DNA of 64,000 nucleotides from Alkalihalophilus pseudofirmus (GCF_029094545.1 NZ_CP117835.1:786001-850000), one strand, 5' to 3'; numbered from the stretch's first letter, positions 19,780 through 29,388 are shown. The notes: generated from the letters alone by a model not told the origin. A program made the numbers and translations.

Positions 19780-21966
19780 ATGACCATAGATCAAGTGTTA
19801 GAAAAAGCAAGTCAATATCTTAGTGAAGATGACATTGCTTTTTTACGTAAAGCATACGAGTATGCTGAGAAATCTCATAGCGGGCAGTACCGGAAATCTG
19901 GCGAGCCCTACATTTTACACCCAATTCAAGTTGCAGGAATTATAGTGGAACTTGAATTAGACCCTAATACAGTAGCTGCTGCTTTTTTACATGATGTGGT
20001 AGAAGATACTGAGGTAACTGTAGAAGAAATTTCCGCAGAATTTAACGAGCAAGTTGCTATGCTTGTTGATGGGGTAACCAAACTTAAAAAATTTAAGTAT
20101 AAATCAAAAGAAGAACAGCAGGCGGAAAATCACCGTAAAATGCTTGTCGCTATGGCAAAAGACATTAGAGTGATTTTGATTAAACTTGCTGATCGTCTTC
20201 ATAATATGCGAACTCTAAAATACATGCCGCCTGAAAAGCAGCGAGTCACGTCAAATGAAACACTCGAAATCTTTGCGCCGCTGGCTCATAGACTAGGTAT
20301 CTCGACAATTAAGTGGGAGCTTGAGGATACGGCCTTGCGTTACTTAGATCCGCAGCAGTATTACCGCATCGTTAACTTGATGAAGCGCAAGCGAGCGGAG
20401 CGTGAACAGTATTTATCACAAGTAATGGACACAATCAATGAACACTTAACTGATGTCAAAGTGAATGCGGAGTTATCCGGCCGACCGAAGCATATTTACA
20501 GCATTTATCGTAAAATGGTGCTTCAAAACAAGCAGTTTAATGAAATTTATGATCTCTTAGCTGTTCGCATCATCGTAAAGAATATTAAAGATTGCTATGC
20601 TGTACTCGGGGTCATTCATACGTGCTGGAAACCGATGCCTGGAAGATTTAAAGATTATATCGCGATGCCTAAAGCCAATATGTATCAATCTCTGCATACA
20701 ACCGTTGTTGGACCATTCGGTGATCCTCTCGAGGTTCAAATACGTACAGAAGAAATGCACCGCGTTGCTGAATTCGGGGTAGCGGCTCACTGGGCATATA
20801 AAGAAGGAAAATCTTCAGGTTCGTCTAAAGACTCATTTGAGGACAAACTTACTTGGTTCCGTGACATTATTGAATCGCAAAACGAAACAAATGATGCACA
20901 AGAATTTATGGAATCCCTAAAAATGGACTTATTTAGTGACATGGTCTTCGTATTTACTCCAAAGGGAGATGTGCTTGACCTTCCGCGTGGGTCCGTGCCG
21001 CTTGATTTTGCGTATCGTATTCATAGTGAGATCGGCAACCGTTGTATTGGGGCCAAAGTAAATGGCAAAATGGTGCCGCTTGATCATGAATTGAAAACAG
21101 GAGATATCGTCGAAGTGATGACTTCTAAGCATTCCTATGGCCCTAGCCAGGATTGGATAAAGATCACTCAATCTTCTCACGCGAAAAATAAAATTAAGCA
21201 ATGGTTTAAAAAAGAACGCCGCGAAGAGAATATCGAAAAGGGACGCGAAATCGTTGAAAAGGAAATTCGTGCCCTCGATTTTGAACCAAAAGAGGTATTG
21301 ACGGAAGAAAATATTCAACTGGTTGCCAATAAATTCAGTTTTGCAGGCGAAGAAGACATGTTTGCTGCAGCTGGGTATGGCGGGATTAGTGCTAAACAAA
21401 TTGTTAATCGAATGACCGAGAAATTACGTAAGCAGCTAGACCAAGAGCAAGAAGAGCAGTCTCTGCAAGAAGCTATATCAGAGATTCCTTCTTTTACACC
21501 TAAGAAGAAAGCAAGCTCAGGCGTACGTGTAAAAGGTGTGGACAACCTGCTTATTCGTCTATCTCGCTGTTGTACACCCGTACCTGGTGATGACATCATC
21601 GGCTATATTACTAAAGGCCGCGGTGTCTCTATCCACCGAGCTGATTGTGCGAATGTGAACACAGAAGAAGCGAAAACTCGTCTTTTGCCTGTTGAGTGGG
21701 AAGGCGATCATCAGCAGTCAAAATCGTATAACGTAGACATTGAAATTACTGGTTTTGACCGCAATGGTTTATTAAATGAGGTATTACAAGCTGTTACGGA
21801 ATCAAGAACGATGATTAACGCGGTGTCAGGAAAGAGTGATCACCGCAATAAAGTGGCGACGATTAATATGACGATCTTAATTCAAAATATTGATCATCTC
21901 CATAAAGTAGTGGAAAAGATTAAACATTTACAAGATATCTATTCTGTACGCCGAATTATGCATTAA
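19780..21966 (+). CDS. relA: Bifunctional (p)ppGpp synthetase/hydrolase RelA
   Basis: The long RSH enzyme of the stringent response: it makes and degrades (p)ppGpp in response to uncharged tRNA on ribosomes. Domains in order over 728 residues are an HD hydrolase (LHPIQVAGIIVE, FLHDVVEDT), a synthetase (RPKHIYSIYRKM, YQSLHTTVVGP, EVQIRTEEMH), TGS (VFVFTPKGDVLDLPRGS), a zinc-finger/helical region and a C-terminal ACT domain. The intact HDxxED motif indicates an active hydrolase. Its start is preceded by AGGTGATT. dtd follows after 24 bases. Confidence 0.97.
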   Translation: MTIDQVLEKASQYLSEDDIAFLRKAYEYAEKSHSGQYRKSGEPYILHPIQVAGIIVELELDPNTVAAAFLHDVVEDTEVTVEEISAEFNEQVAMLVDGVTKLKKFKYKSKEEQQAENHRKMLVAMAKDIRVILIKLADRLHNMRTLKYMPPEKQRVTSNETLEIFAPLAHRLGISTIKWELEDTALRYLDPQQYYRIVNLMKRKRAEREQYLSQVMDTINEHLTDVKVNAELSGRPKHIYSIYRKMVLQNKQFNEIYDLLAVRIIVKNIKDCYAVLGVIHTCWKPMPGRFKDYIAMPKANMYQSLHTTVVGPFGDPLEVQIRTEEMHRVAEFGVAAHWAYKEGKSSGSSKDSFEDKLTWFRDIIESQNETNDAQEFMESLKMDLFSDMVFVFTPKGDVLDLPRGSVPLDFAYRIHSEIGNRCIGAKVNGKMVPLDHELKTGDIVEVMTSKHSYGPSQDWIKITQSSHAKNKIKQWFKKERREENIEKGREIVEKEIRALDFEPKEVLTEENIQLVANKFSFAGEEDMFAAAGYGGISAKQIVNRMTEKLRKQLDQEQEEQSLQEAISEIPSFTPKKKASSGVRVKGVDNLLIRLSRCCTPVPGDDIIGYITKGRGVSIHRADCANVNTEEAKTRLLPVEWEGDHQQSKSYNVDIEITGFDRNGLLNEVLQAVTESRTMINAVSGKSDHRNKVATINMTILIQNIDHLHKVVEKIKHLQDIYSVRRIMH

Positions 21967-21990
21967 TCTATATCATTTGAGGTGTTAGTC

Positions 21991-22431
21991 GTGCGAGTCG
22001 TATTACAACGATCGAAGGAAGCTTCAGTTACAGTAGCAGATGAAGTAGTGGGTAAAATTAATTCTGGCTTAGTGTTGCTAGTTGGAATCACACATGAGGA
22101 TACGAATGAAGATGTAGAATATGTAGCGGACAAAGTCGTTAACCTCCGTATTTTTGAGGATGAAAATGGGAAGATGAATCATTCTCTTAAAGACAAAGAA
22201 GGAGAGATTTTATCGATCTCTCAATTTACTCTTTACGGCGACTGTAAAAAAGGCCGTCGTCCAAACTTTATGGATGCGGCAAAGCCTGATATAGCAAAAG
22301 AGCGCTATGATTATTTCAACCAAGTTCTTCGTGATAAAGGGATCCATGTAGAAACAGGAACATTCGGAGCAATGATGGATGTTTCTCTAACAAATGATGG
22401 ACCTGTCACTTTAATTGTGGAAAGTAAATAA
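21991..22431 (+). CDS. dtd: D-aminoacyl-tRNA deacylase
   Basis: Removes D-amino acids (and glycine from tRNA-Ala) from mischarged tRNA. The 146-residue protein has both active-site blocks, [15 protein letters not shown] near residue 77 and the C-terminal Gly-cisPro block [11 protein letters not shown]. The frame is open from GTG 21982, but GTG 21991 yields the normal start MRVVLQRS and has GAGGTG at 21979-21984, so it is chosen. It is co-transcribed with relA. Confidence 0.95.
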   Translation: MRVVLQRSKEASVTVADEVVGKINSGLVLLVGITHEDTNEDVEYVADKVVNLRIFEDENGKMNHSLKDKEGEILSISQFTLYGDCKKGRRPNFMDAAKPDIAKERYDYFNQVLRDKGIHVETGTFGAMMDVSLTNDGPVTLIVESK

Positions 22432-22533
22432 TTTATTTAAAATAAATTATTTGCGTTTGGCTGTAAGTTTTTTATTAATTGTGGTCATGCTAGAGGTATA
22501 TTAATGGATGTATCAGAAAGGAAGATCCACTAT

Positions 22534-22710
22534 ATGCGCTCTAGTATGCGGCAGCAATCTATGCATCAAAGCACAGATCAAATGTTTCATGTAGACTTTC
22601 ACAGCTTTGTGGAAAAAGAAAATACGAATACAAACTTGGAGCTCGCTTCAGAGTTTGGCTTATCCCTTAGAGATGTGAGGGCTCTAAAGCATAAGCTCGG
22701 ACGAAATTAG
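22534..22710 (+). CDS. Small HTH-like protein, unknown function
   Basis: A 58-residue ORF between dtd and the hisS leader. GAAAGGAAG (22516-22524) lies 9 bases before ATG 22534; an upstream in-frame ATG at 22504 is less well served. The Met/Gln/His-rich N terminus is followed by NLELASEFGLSLRDVRALKHKLGR, which reads like a helix-turn-helix or sigma-region-4-like segment. The product could be a small DNA-binding protein. I cannot name a family with certainty. Confidence 0.6.
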   Translation: MRSSMRQQSMHQSTDQMFHVDFHSFVEKENTNTNLELASEFGLSLRDVRALKHKLGRN

Positions 22711-22714
22711 CCTA

Positions 22715-22743
22715 TTGACAGCTTGGAGTTTCATTCGTATAGT
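22715..22743 (+). promoter_or_regulatory. Sigma-A promoter of hisS-aspS
   Basis: TTGACA (22715-22720), a 17-base spacer and TATAGT (22738-22743), placed directly upstream of the T-box leader. Confidence 0.82.
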
Positions 22744-22769
22744 AGTAAACAAACCAATTACAAATTTGC

Positions 22770-23031
22770 ATTATTCCGGTGAAGAGGCAGAGTAATTAAG
22801 GTAGCAGGTTGTAAAGAGAGGAGAGGCCGCGGCTGAGAGCCCTCCCAATTTGTCTTGATGAATGAACACCTCTGAGGATTTTCTCTGAACGTGTAGATCA
22901 GTAGGAGATGACGTTAACAGGCGTTAACTGTTTAAAAGTGGAAGCAAGTTCAGTTTGCTTCAATTAGGGTGGCACCACGGGTATATAACTCTCGTCCCTG
23001 ATGTAGATACATCAGAGGCGGGAGTTTTTTG
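22770..23031 (+). ncRNA. T-box leader of hisS-aspS
   Basis: A tRNA-sensing antitermination leader. The T-box sequence AGGGTGGCACCACGGG is at 22966-22981. It is followed by a terminator (CTCGTCCCTGATGT pairing with ACATCAGAGGCGGGAG, then TTTTTT, 22989-23031), with which an antiterminator containing the T-box competes. Stem I carries an AAAGAGAGGAG bulge region, and the likely specifier is CAC (His) at 22867-22869 in GAACACC. Uncharged tRNA-His should thus induce both synthetase genes. The specifier call is by eye and not by full folding. Confidence 0.9.
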
Positions 23032-23072
23032 TGTTTTAAAAAAGACTTTTTATACGTGCAGGAGGAACAAAA

Positions 23073-24353
23073 ATGAGTATGCAAATACCACGCGGTACGC
23101 AAGATTTATTACCAGGTGAAATTGAAATTTGGCAATATATCGAGCAAAAATCAAAAGAAATATGCAGCCGCTATAATTACAAAGAAATTCGCACTCCGAT
23201 CTTTGAACATACTGAAGTGTTCGCGCGTGGAGTAGGGGAAACAACAGATATTGTTCAAAAGGAAATGTACACATTCACTGACCGCGGCGAGCGCAGTTTG
23301 ACTCTTCGTCCTGAAGGAACAGCTGGAGTTGTGCGCTCTTTTGTAGGGAACAAACTATACGGAGAAGCGAGTCAGCCGACAAAACTATTTTATACTGGTC
23401 CAATGTTCCGTTATGAAAGACCGCAAGCAGGCCGCATGCGCCAGTTCGTACAATTTGGAGTAGAAGCGTTAGGCAGTGCAGATCCGGCCATCGATGCAGA
23501 AGTTCTAGCATTAGTAATGAGCATCTATTATGAGCTTGGCTTAACAGATATCAAACTTGTGTTAAACAGTTTAGGAGATAAAGAAAGCCGTGAAGCTCAC
23601 AGAGACGCACTGATCAATCACTTTAAGCCTAGCATCGGTGAATTTTGTTCAGATTGCCAAAACCGCTTAGAGAAGAATCCATTGCGTATTCTTGATTGTA
23701 AAAAAGACCGTGAGCATCCATTAATGCAAACAGCTCCTTCTATTCATGACTACTATACAGAAGAGTCTGCTGCTTATTTCAAAGAAGTGAAGCAGCATCT
23801 TGATCAAATGAATCTGCCTTACGTAGTAGATCCAACATTAGTGCGCGGTTTGGATTACTATAATCATACTGCTTTTGAAGTAATGGCTGAAGGAGAAGGA
23901 TTCGGAGCCATTACAACATTATGCGGCGGCGGAAGATACAATGGCCTTGTACAAGAGTTTGGCGGCCCAGAAACACCAGGAATCGGCTTTGCCTTCAGTA
24001 TTGAACGATTGATCATGGCGTTAAAGGCACAAGGGAAGGTCCCTGATTTTGGTAATCAGCTTGATTGTTTCCTTGTTACTCTTGGTGATGCGGCCAAAGC
24101 GAAGTCAGTTGAGCTTTTGTATCAGTTACGACAAGCGGGGATTCGCTGTGACAAAGATTACTTAGATAAAAAAATGAAGGCACAGTTTAAAGCTGCAGAT
24201 CGCCTAAACGTACGCTATACAGCGATTCTTGGTGATAATGAGCTTAATGAAAATCGAATTAATGTGAAAAATATGGAAACAGGCGAACAGGTCGAGGTTG
24301 CACTCGATACTTTTATCACATACATGAAAGAGCAAGTTGAGGGAGGCAAATAA
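23073..24353 (+). CDS. hisS: Histidyl-tRNA synthetase
   Basis: Class II synthetase charging tRNA-His. The 426 residues contain [11 protein letters not shown] at the N terminus, motif 2 ([20 protein letters not shown]), the histidine signature [15 protein letters not shown] near residue 260, motif 3 ([11 protein letters not shown]), and a C-terminal anticodon-binding domain. GCAGGAGG precedes ATG 23073. aspS begins two bases after its stop, and the pair is controlled by the T-box leader upstream. Confidence 0.97.
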   Translation: MSMQIPRGTQDLLPGEIEIWQYIEQKSKEICSRYNYKEIRTPIFEHTEVFARGVGETTDIVQKEMYTFTDRGERSLTLRPEGTAGVVRSFVGNKLYGEASQPTKLFYTGPMFRYERPQAGRMRQFVQFGVEALGSADPAIDAEVLALVMSIYYELGLTDIKLVLNSLGDKESREAHRDALINHFKPSIGEFCSDCQNRLEKNPLRILDCKKDREHPLMQTAPSIHDYYTEESAAYFKEVKQHLDQMNLPYVVDPTLVRGLDYYNHTAFEVMAEGEGFGAITTLCGGGRYNGLVQEFGGPETPGIGFAFSIERLIMALKAQGKVPDFGNQLDCFLVTLGDAAKAKSVELLYQLRQAGIRCDKDYLDKKMKAQFKAADRLNVRYTAILGDNELNENRINVKNMETGEQVEVALDTFITYMKEQVEGGK

Positions 24354-24354
24354 G

Positions 24355-26142
24355 ATGATTGGTAGAACGCATCATTGTGGAGAGTTAAGAAGTGAACATG
24401 TAGGGGAGACCGTACAATTAAAAGGGTGGGTGCAAAAGCGCCGTGATTTAGGAAATGTTATTTTCCTTGATTTGCGAGACCGCTCAGGCATTGTTCAAGT
24501 TGTTTTTAGCCCAGAGGTTAATAAAGAAGCACTTGAGACAGCAGAACGTGTTCGTAATGAATACGTACTTGAAGTAGAAGGTACAGTCGTTGCGCGTGAC
24601 GCGCGTACAGTAAATGACAAGATTGAGACAGGGACGATCGAAATTCATGTAACAAAAGTAGAAGTACTCAATGCTTCAAAATCACTTCCATTCCAAATCG
24701 AAGCTGATACAGATGCATCAGAGGATGTGCGTCTGCGTTACCGTTACTTAGATTTACGCCGTCCTGATATGCAGGAAACATTTAAACTACGCCACAAAAC
24801 AACAAAGTTAATTCGTAATTTCTTAGACGAAGAAGCATTTCTTGAAATTGAAACACCAATGCTTACAAAGAGTACACCTGAAGGAGCTCGTGACTATCTT
24901 GTTCCAAGCCGCGTGCACCATGGTGAATTTTATGCTCTTCCGCAGTCGCCGCAAATCTTCAAGCAGCTTTTAATGGTGTCTGGTTTTGAACGTTACTACC
25001 AAGTGGTTCGCTGTTTCCGTGATGAAGACCTACGTGCAGACCGTCAGCCAGAATTCACCCAAATTGATATTGAGACTTCTTTTATGGATAAAGAAGACCT
25101 TCTTTCAATGACAGAGAAAATGATGGCAAAAGTTTTAAAGGAAACAAAAGGTGTAGAAGTTTCCCTTCCAATGCCTCGTCTGACGTATGATGAAGCAATG
25201 AACCGTTATGGCTCTGATAAGCCGGATACACGGTTTGAAATGGAGTTAATTGAGCTCTCAGATGTAGTCCGTGACTCAAGCTTTAAAGTATTTACAAGTG
25301 CGATTAACGGCGGCGGTATTGTGAAAGGCTTAAATCTTAAAGGCGGGGCAAGTAAAATGTCTCGTAAGGAAATTGACGCGTTAACTGAATTTGTTAAGCC
25401 GTATGGTGCAAAAGGTCTTGCTTGGCTGAAGGTTGAAGCAGATGGCTTAAAAGGCCCGATTGCTAAATTCTTTGAAGGGGAACATGCAGAGAACCTTCTA
25501 AGTGCGATGAATGGGGAAGAAGGCGATTTATTATTCTTTGCAGCAGACAAAGCGCAAGTTGTCTTTGACAGCCTTGGTGCACTTCGTCTGAAGTTCGGTA
25601 AAGAGTTCGACTTAATTGATAAAGATGCATTTAATTTCTTATGGGTTGTTGACTTCCCGCTCGTTGAATATGATGAGGATGCAAAGCGTTATGTCGCTCT
25701 TCACCACCCGTTCACAAGTCCTAAGAAAGCAGATCGTGACCTGCTTGCTACAGATCCTGCATCTGTTCGTGCCGAGGCTTATGACCTTGTATTAAATGGT
25801 TATGAACTTGGCGGCGGTTCACAGCGTATTTATGAGCGTGAAATTCAAGAGCATATGTTTAGAGCGCTAGGGTTCTCAGAAGAAGAAGCAAAAGAACAAT
25901 TCGGCTTCTTACTTGAAGCATTTGAATATGGTACACCACCGCACGGGGGAATCGCTCTTGGACTTGACCGTCTAATCATGCTTCTAGCAGGGCGTACAAA
26001 CTTACGTGATACGATTGCATTCCCTAAAACAGCAAGTGCAAGCTGCTTATTAACTAATGCACCAAGCGAAGTAAGTCTTGATCAGTTAATTGACCTTAAT
26101 TTATCCATCATCGGTAATAAGACGGATAAGGTCGAAGTATAA
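24355..26142 (+). CDS. aspS: Aspartyl-tRNA synthetase
   Basis: Bacterial-type AspRS. The 595 residues contain an N-terminal OB anticodon-binding domain, the catalytic core with [35 protein letters not shown] and [16 protein letters not shown] (motif 2), an inserted GAD domain around residues 290-410, and motif 3 ([13 protein letters not shown]). GAGGGAGG at 24340-24347 selects ATG 24355 over the upstream in-frame start inside hisS. It is co-expressed with hisS. Confidence 0.97.
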   Translation: MIGRTHHCGELRSEHVGETVQLKGWVQKRRDLGNVIFLDLRDRSGIVQVVFSPEVNKEALETAERVRNEYVLEVEGTVVARDARTVNDKIETGTIEIHVTKVEVLNASKSLPFQIEADTDASEDVRLRYRYLDLRRPDMQETFKLRHKTTKLIRNFLDEEAFLEIETPMLTKSTPEGARDYLVPSRVHHGEFYALPQSPQIFKQLLMVSGFERYYQVVRCFRDEDLRADRQPEFTQIDIETSFMDKEDLLSMTEKMMAKVLKETKGVEVSLPMPRLTYDEAMNRYGSDKPDTRFEMELIELSDVVRDSSFKVFTSAINGGGIVKGLNLKGGASKMSRKEIDALTEFVKPYGAKGLAWLKVEADGLKGPIAKFFEGEHAENLLSAMNGEEGDLLFFAADKAQVVFDSLGALRLKFGKEFDLIDKDAFNFLWVVDFPLVEYDEDAKRYVALHHPFTSPKKADRDLLATDPASVRAEAYDLVLNGYELGGGSQRIYEREIQEHMFRALGFSEEEAKEQFGFLLEAFEYGTPPHGGIALGLDRLIMLLAGRTNLRDTIAFPKTASASCLLTNAPSEVSLDQLIDLNLSIIGNKTDKVEV

Positions 26143-26151
26143 AGCATTCTA

Positions 26152-26187
26152 AGAGACTGCCTAGATCATTGGGCAGTCTCTTTTTTT
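26152..26187 (+). terminator. Terminator of hisS-aspS
   Basis: AGAGACTGCC pairs with GGCAGTCTCT (loop about 10 bases) and is followed by seven T residues. Confidence 0.92.
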
Positions 26188-26261
26188 AAGTCTATTTACA
26201 ACCTGAGGAACGAGAGCAGCATTTAAAATAATACAGAGAGAAAATATAAGTGAAAAAATGA

Positions 26262-26290
26262 TTGACTGTTTCATTTGAGATGCGTATAAT
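26262..26290 (+). promoter_or_regulatory. Sigma-A promoter of the S-box/hom unit
   Basis: TTGACT (26262-26267), a 17-base spacer and TATAAT (26285-26290). The predicted start lies about 40 bases before the riboswitch aptamer. Confidence 0.82.
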
Positions 26291-26334
26291 CAGACTCAAT
26301 AGAAAATTCGAAACAGTATGAGATGGAGATCTCA

Positions 26335-26488
26335 TCCTTATCAAGAGTGGTGGAGGGACTGACCCGATGAAACCCGGCAACCGGTTTGTATGCCTATACA
26401 AACAAAGGTGCTACGTTCAGCAGAATGAATTCATTCTGAAAGATAAGGGAAGGCAGTGAAAACCTTTCCTTTTGGAAAGGTTTTTTTG
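26335..26488 (+). ncRNA. SAM-I (S-box) riboswitch
   Basis: The aptamer runs from CCTTATC (26335-26341) to GATAAGG (26442-26448), which pair as P1. It holds the S-box blocks CAAGAGTGGTGGAGGGACTG, CCGATGAAACCCGGCAACC and AAAGGTGCTA. The expression platform is a terminator, AAAACCTTTCC-TTTT-GGAAAGGTTTTTTT (26459-26488). High SAM should terminate transcription before the homoserine dehydrogenase gene. Confidence 0.96.
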
Positions 26489-26532
26489 CATTCATGATTA
26501 TACAAGTTTAGATGAGACGAGGAGAGAGGCAC

Positions 26533-27750
26533 ATGCTTAAAATAGGAATACTTGGTTTTGGAACAGTTGGTAAGGGAGTGTATGACCGCTTTCATAGAAC
26601 GAGAGAAACGATTGAACGTCAATTAGGGGAGTCATTTGCAATTGAAGCGATTTTAGTTAAAGATCGTCAAAAAGATCGGGCTTCTTTAGAGGAAGGTCTT
26701 GTGACTACTGATTGGGATGAATTTAAAAATCATCACTCCTATGATATTGTCTTTGAAGCGATCGGAGGTATTGAACCAGCGTATTCATATACGAAACATT
26801 TTCTTACTCAAGGGATTCCGGTTATTTCAGCGAACAAGAAATTGATCGCATCAAGAGGGGAAGACCTTGAAGCTTGTGCACAAGCTGGCGGCACCTTTTA
26901 TGGATATGAGGCGGCTGTTGCGGGTGCTATTCCTATTATAAATGCGCTGCGTGCCACCCTTAGCACAACTTCGATTGATCGAGTTCGAGGCATTTTAAAT
27001 GGAACAACAAACTATATGTTAACGGAAATGATTCAAAAAGAGAGAAGCTTTGCTGATGTGCTGCTTGAGGCTCAGCAGCTAGGCTATGCAGAAAGTGATC
27101 CAACTGATGATATTGAAAGCTATGATGCGTGGTATAAATTGATCATTTTAAGCAGACTCTGTTTTGGTAAATGGAGTGACACGGAACAGATTACTCGTTA
27201 CGGGGTAAGTGAGATTGAAAATTGGCATGTAGAGGTAGCAAATGAACTTGGCTGTCAGGTGAAACTAATTGGTGATGCAAAGCTAGAAGATGGAGAAGTG
27301 AGAGGTATTGTGTCCCCTGCCTTTGTTGCTGGTGATGAACTTCTAGCATCCATCAACGGGGTCGTAAATGCTGTTGTCCTTTACGGGGAAGATATTGATC
27401 AACTATCGTTTGCCGGCCCAGGAGCTGGAGGGGCTGCTACAGCGAATAGTATGGTAGAAGATTTTATTCTTCATAGTCGTTATGATGGTGATCGTGTTGT
27501 GGCAGAAGAGCAACATGAAGCAAAAGAAGAGAGCAGCTATTCAATGGTATTTGTCAATCAAGCAAGTTACGGGGAATGTCTGCACTGGGCTGAAGCATAT
27601 AGTGTTGAAATCGTTGAATCCATCCCGCATTCAGAAGGTGAGGCATGGATTGTTAAAAATGCTGCTGTAGATGAGTTGAGCCAGCCGGTTTATCAGCTGT
27701 ATGGAAATATTCAAAGAATCACAAGTGCGAACGAAGTGAAAGTAAGCTAA
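26533..27750 (+). CDS. hom: Homoserine dehydrogenase under S-box control
   Basis: Reduces aspartate semialdehyde to homoserine, the branch point for methionine and threonine. The 405 residues show the NAD(P) fold GILGFGTVGKGVYD, ISANKKLIA, the family signature GILNGTTNYMLTEM, AESDPTDDIESYDAWYKL, and FAGPGAGGAATANSMV. The last about 70 residues may be a diverged regulatory domain. ATG 26533 is preceded by GGAGAGAGG; the in-frame ATG 26512 is less likely. The SAM riboswitch upstream suggests a methionine-dedicated isozyme. It is not in this place in B. subtilis. Confidence 0.92.
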   Translation: MLKIGILGFGTVGKGVYDRFHRTRETIERQLGESFAIEAILVKDRQKDRASLEEGLVTTDWDEFKNHHSYDIVFEAIGGIEPAYSYTKHFLTQGIPVISANKKLIASRGEDLEACAQAGGTFYGYEAAVAGAIPIINALRATLSTTSIDRVRGILNGTTNYMLTEMIQKERSFADVLLEAQQLGYAESDPTDDIESYDAWYKLIILSRLCFGKWSDTEQITRYGVSEIENWHVEVANELGCQVKLIGDAKLEDGEVRGIVSPAFVAGDELLASINGVVNAVVLYGEDIDQLSFAGPGAGGAATANSMVEDFILHSRYDGDRVVAEEQHEAKEESSYSMVFVNQASYGECLHWAEAYSVEIVESIPHSEGEAWIVKNAAVDELSQPVYQLYGNIQRITSANEVKVS

Positions 27751-27778
27751 CAAATTAGTATAACGTAAGAGGGAGAGC

Positions 27779-28072
27779 TTATGGTTGAATTAATTGACGG
27801 TACGCATTAATCAACGCAATGGGTTCCTCTTTAATATAATACGTTCGAACTCCGCGGTTTGTATGGAGATACAAAAAGCCCATGGCATCTTTTTCTGGCT
27901 TTTTACGGTAAGAAATATCAAAAATAGATTGGATCGGGTAATGATCATCTTTCACGGTTAGTTTATCTTCAAACAGGAACATATCATATGATGTTTCAAC
28001 AATGCGCTTTTCTGTCCAGCCGATTTCCTGACTGATTTCAATACAGCGCTGAGTGGCAAGTGCTTTTTTCAT
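27779..28072 (-). CDS. Hypothetical 97-residue protein
   Basis: A minus-strand gene convergent with hom. GGAGG precedes the ATG by about 12 bases. The protein alternates strands and charged turns (FLFEDKLTVKDDHYPIQSIFDISYRKK, FLYLHTNRGVRTYYI) and ends with a helix, a pattern reminiscent of a small PH-like or beta-sandwich domain. There are no membrane segments. I do not recognise a family. It falls between hom and the 6S RNA gene. Confidence 0.65.
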   Translation of the reverse strand: MKKALATQRCIEISQEIGWTEKRIVETSYDMFLFEDKLTVKDDHYPIQSIFDISYRKKPEKDAMGFLYLHTNRGVRTYYIKEEPIALINAYRQLIQP

Positions 28073-28168
28073 GGATAGATGGAGCCTCCTAAATAGGTTT
28101 ATTCATACCGTACCATACCTCATAAAAAAGAACAAAAAAATAAATAACAGAAAATTTAGATAAAATAC

Positions 28169-28199
28169 TTGCATGTCGTTTTCTGTCATGGTATATTAT
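28169..28199 (+). promoter_or_regulatory. Promoter of the 6S RNA gene
   Basis: TTGCAT (28169-28174) with TATATT/TATTAT at 28192-28199, spacer 17-19 bases. A start near 28205 fits the closing stem of the RNA. Confidence 0.65.
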
Positions 28200-28204
28200 A
28201 GTCA

Positions 28205-28449
28205 ACAAGATAAGAGTCCTACATTGTTCGTAAAAACTGATTGTTTTGAGCCAACACTTTTGAAAAGGGAGCAATAAGTTGTTTGTTGGATTACATGCCT
28301 TCTACGTCAAGGACGTAAGAGAATGAACACTAGGCACCCACCTGTGAGAGCAGGTTCAAAACGTAAGTCAAATACGGCATAGCTGGGATTCTTATCCTAC
28401 ATAACTCGGAAAAAAGCTGAATTGTTCATAAGAGCAATTCAGCTTTTTT
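28205..28449 (+). ncRNA. ssrS: 6S RNA (BsrA/SsrS type)
   Basis: A regulator that binds the sigma-A RNA polymerase holoenzyme by mimicking an open promoter. The region is gene-free and begins with the closing stem GATAAGA (28209-28215), which pairs with TCTTATC (28390-28396), giving an RNA of about 190 bases, the usual size. The 5' arm has TTTTGAGCCAACACTTTTGAAAAGGGAGC, similar in layout to the 5' part of B. subtilis 6S-1. B. subtilis bsrA lies at the same locus, between aspS and yrvM (tcdA). The terminator AAAAAGCTGAATTG/CAATTCAGCTTTTTT is at 28411-28449, so the mature 3' end may be set by trimming. Confidence 0.82.
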
Positions 28450-28584
28450 CGCTGTGAAAACGCCTTAGACTTTTTTTGCAGGCTGTGATATATTCAAATC
28501 CGATAATAGATAGCTTTTTAGTATGGTACTAAAAGGGTATACTATATAATACGTACACCTTACTCTTGGAAGGAGAAACAATCC

Positions 28585-29346
28585 ATGTTACATCAGTTTT
28601 CACGAAATGAATTAGCCATTGGTCATGATGGTCTTGATCAATTAAAAAATAGTACAGTAGCTGTTCTAGGAATTGGAGGAGTGGGGTCATTTTCAGCTGA
28701 GGCGCTTGCCCGCTCTGGAGTCGGACGTTTAGTTCTTGTAGATAAAGATGATGTGGATATTACGAACGTGAACCGCCAAATTCATGCCCTTCTCTCCACT
28801 GTCGGCCGTGAGAAAGTAGATCTCATGAAAGAGAGAATTGCAGATATTAACCCTGATTGTGAAGTCATTGCTCTTAAAATGTTCTATACAGAAGAGACAT
28901 ATAAACAGTTTTTTAGTTATGGTCTTGATTATGTTATTGATGCAAGTGATACCATTTCTTATAAGATCCATTTAATGAAACAATGTTTAGAGCGTAAAAT
29001 ACCAATCATCTCTAGTATGGGTGCTGCTAATAAGATGGACCCGACCCGCCTGCGGATCGCTGATATTTCAAAGACAAGCTATGACCCAATTGCAAAGGTC
29101 ATTCGTACGAAACTTCGTAAAGACGGAATTCATAAAGGAATTGAAGTCGTATTTTCTGATGAACAGCCGATCAAAATTCGTGAAGATATCAGAAAAGAAA
29201 TTGTTCCACAAAAAGCTGAGGAAGGCCCAATTCGAAAAGCAAAAATGCCTCCATCCTCAAATGCTTTTGTTCCATCTGTAGCTGGATTGATTATGGCAGG
29301 TCATGTAATTACGAAATTACTTGATGGAATAGAAATTAATCGTTAA
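28585..29346 (+). CDS. tcdA: tRNA threonylcarbamoyladenosine dehydratase TcdA
   Basis: An E1-like enzyme that uses ATP to cyclise t6A37 of ANN-decoding tRNAs to ct6A. The 253-residue ThiF/MoeB fold has the nucleotide motif VLGIGGVGSFSAEALARSG near residue 28, then LVDKDDVDITNVNRQ and DASDTISYKIHL, and lacks the C-terminal Cys-rich sulfur-carrier parts of MoeB. AAGGAG precedes ATG 28585. The gene is yrvM in B. subtilis and lies after 6S RNA in both. Confidence 0.93.
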   Translation: MLHQFSRNELAIGHDGLDQLKNSTVAVLGIGGVGSFSAEALARSGVGRLVLVDKDDVDITNVNRQIHALLSTVGREKVDLMKERIADINPDCEVIALKMFYTEETYKQFFSYGLDYVIDASDTISYKIHLMKQCLERKIPIISSMGAANKMDPTRLRIADISKTSYDPIAKVIRTKLRKDGIHKGIEVVFSDEQPIKIREDIRKEIVPQKAEEGPIRKAKMPPSSNAFVPSVAGLIMAGHVITKLLDGIEINR

Positions 29347-29348
29347 TA

Positions 29349-29382
29349 AAAATGGCTTCCACTTTTGTGGAGGCCATTTTTG
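29349..29382. terminator. Bidirectional terminator between tcdA and the RsfA-like gene
   Basis: AAAATGGC-TCCAC-TTTT-GTGGA-GCCATTTTT with one mismatch; T-runs on both strands serve the convergent genes. Confidence 0.88.
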
Positions 29383-29388
29383 TATCAA

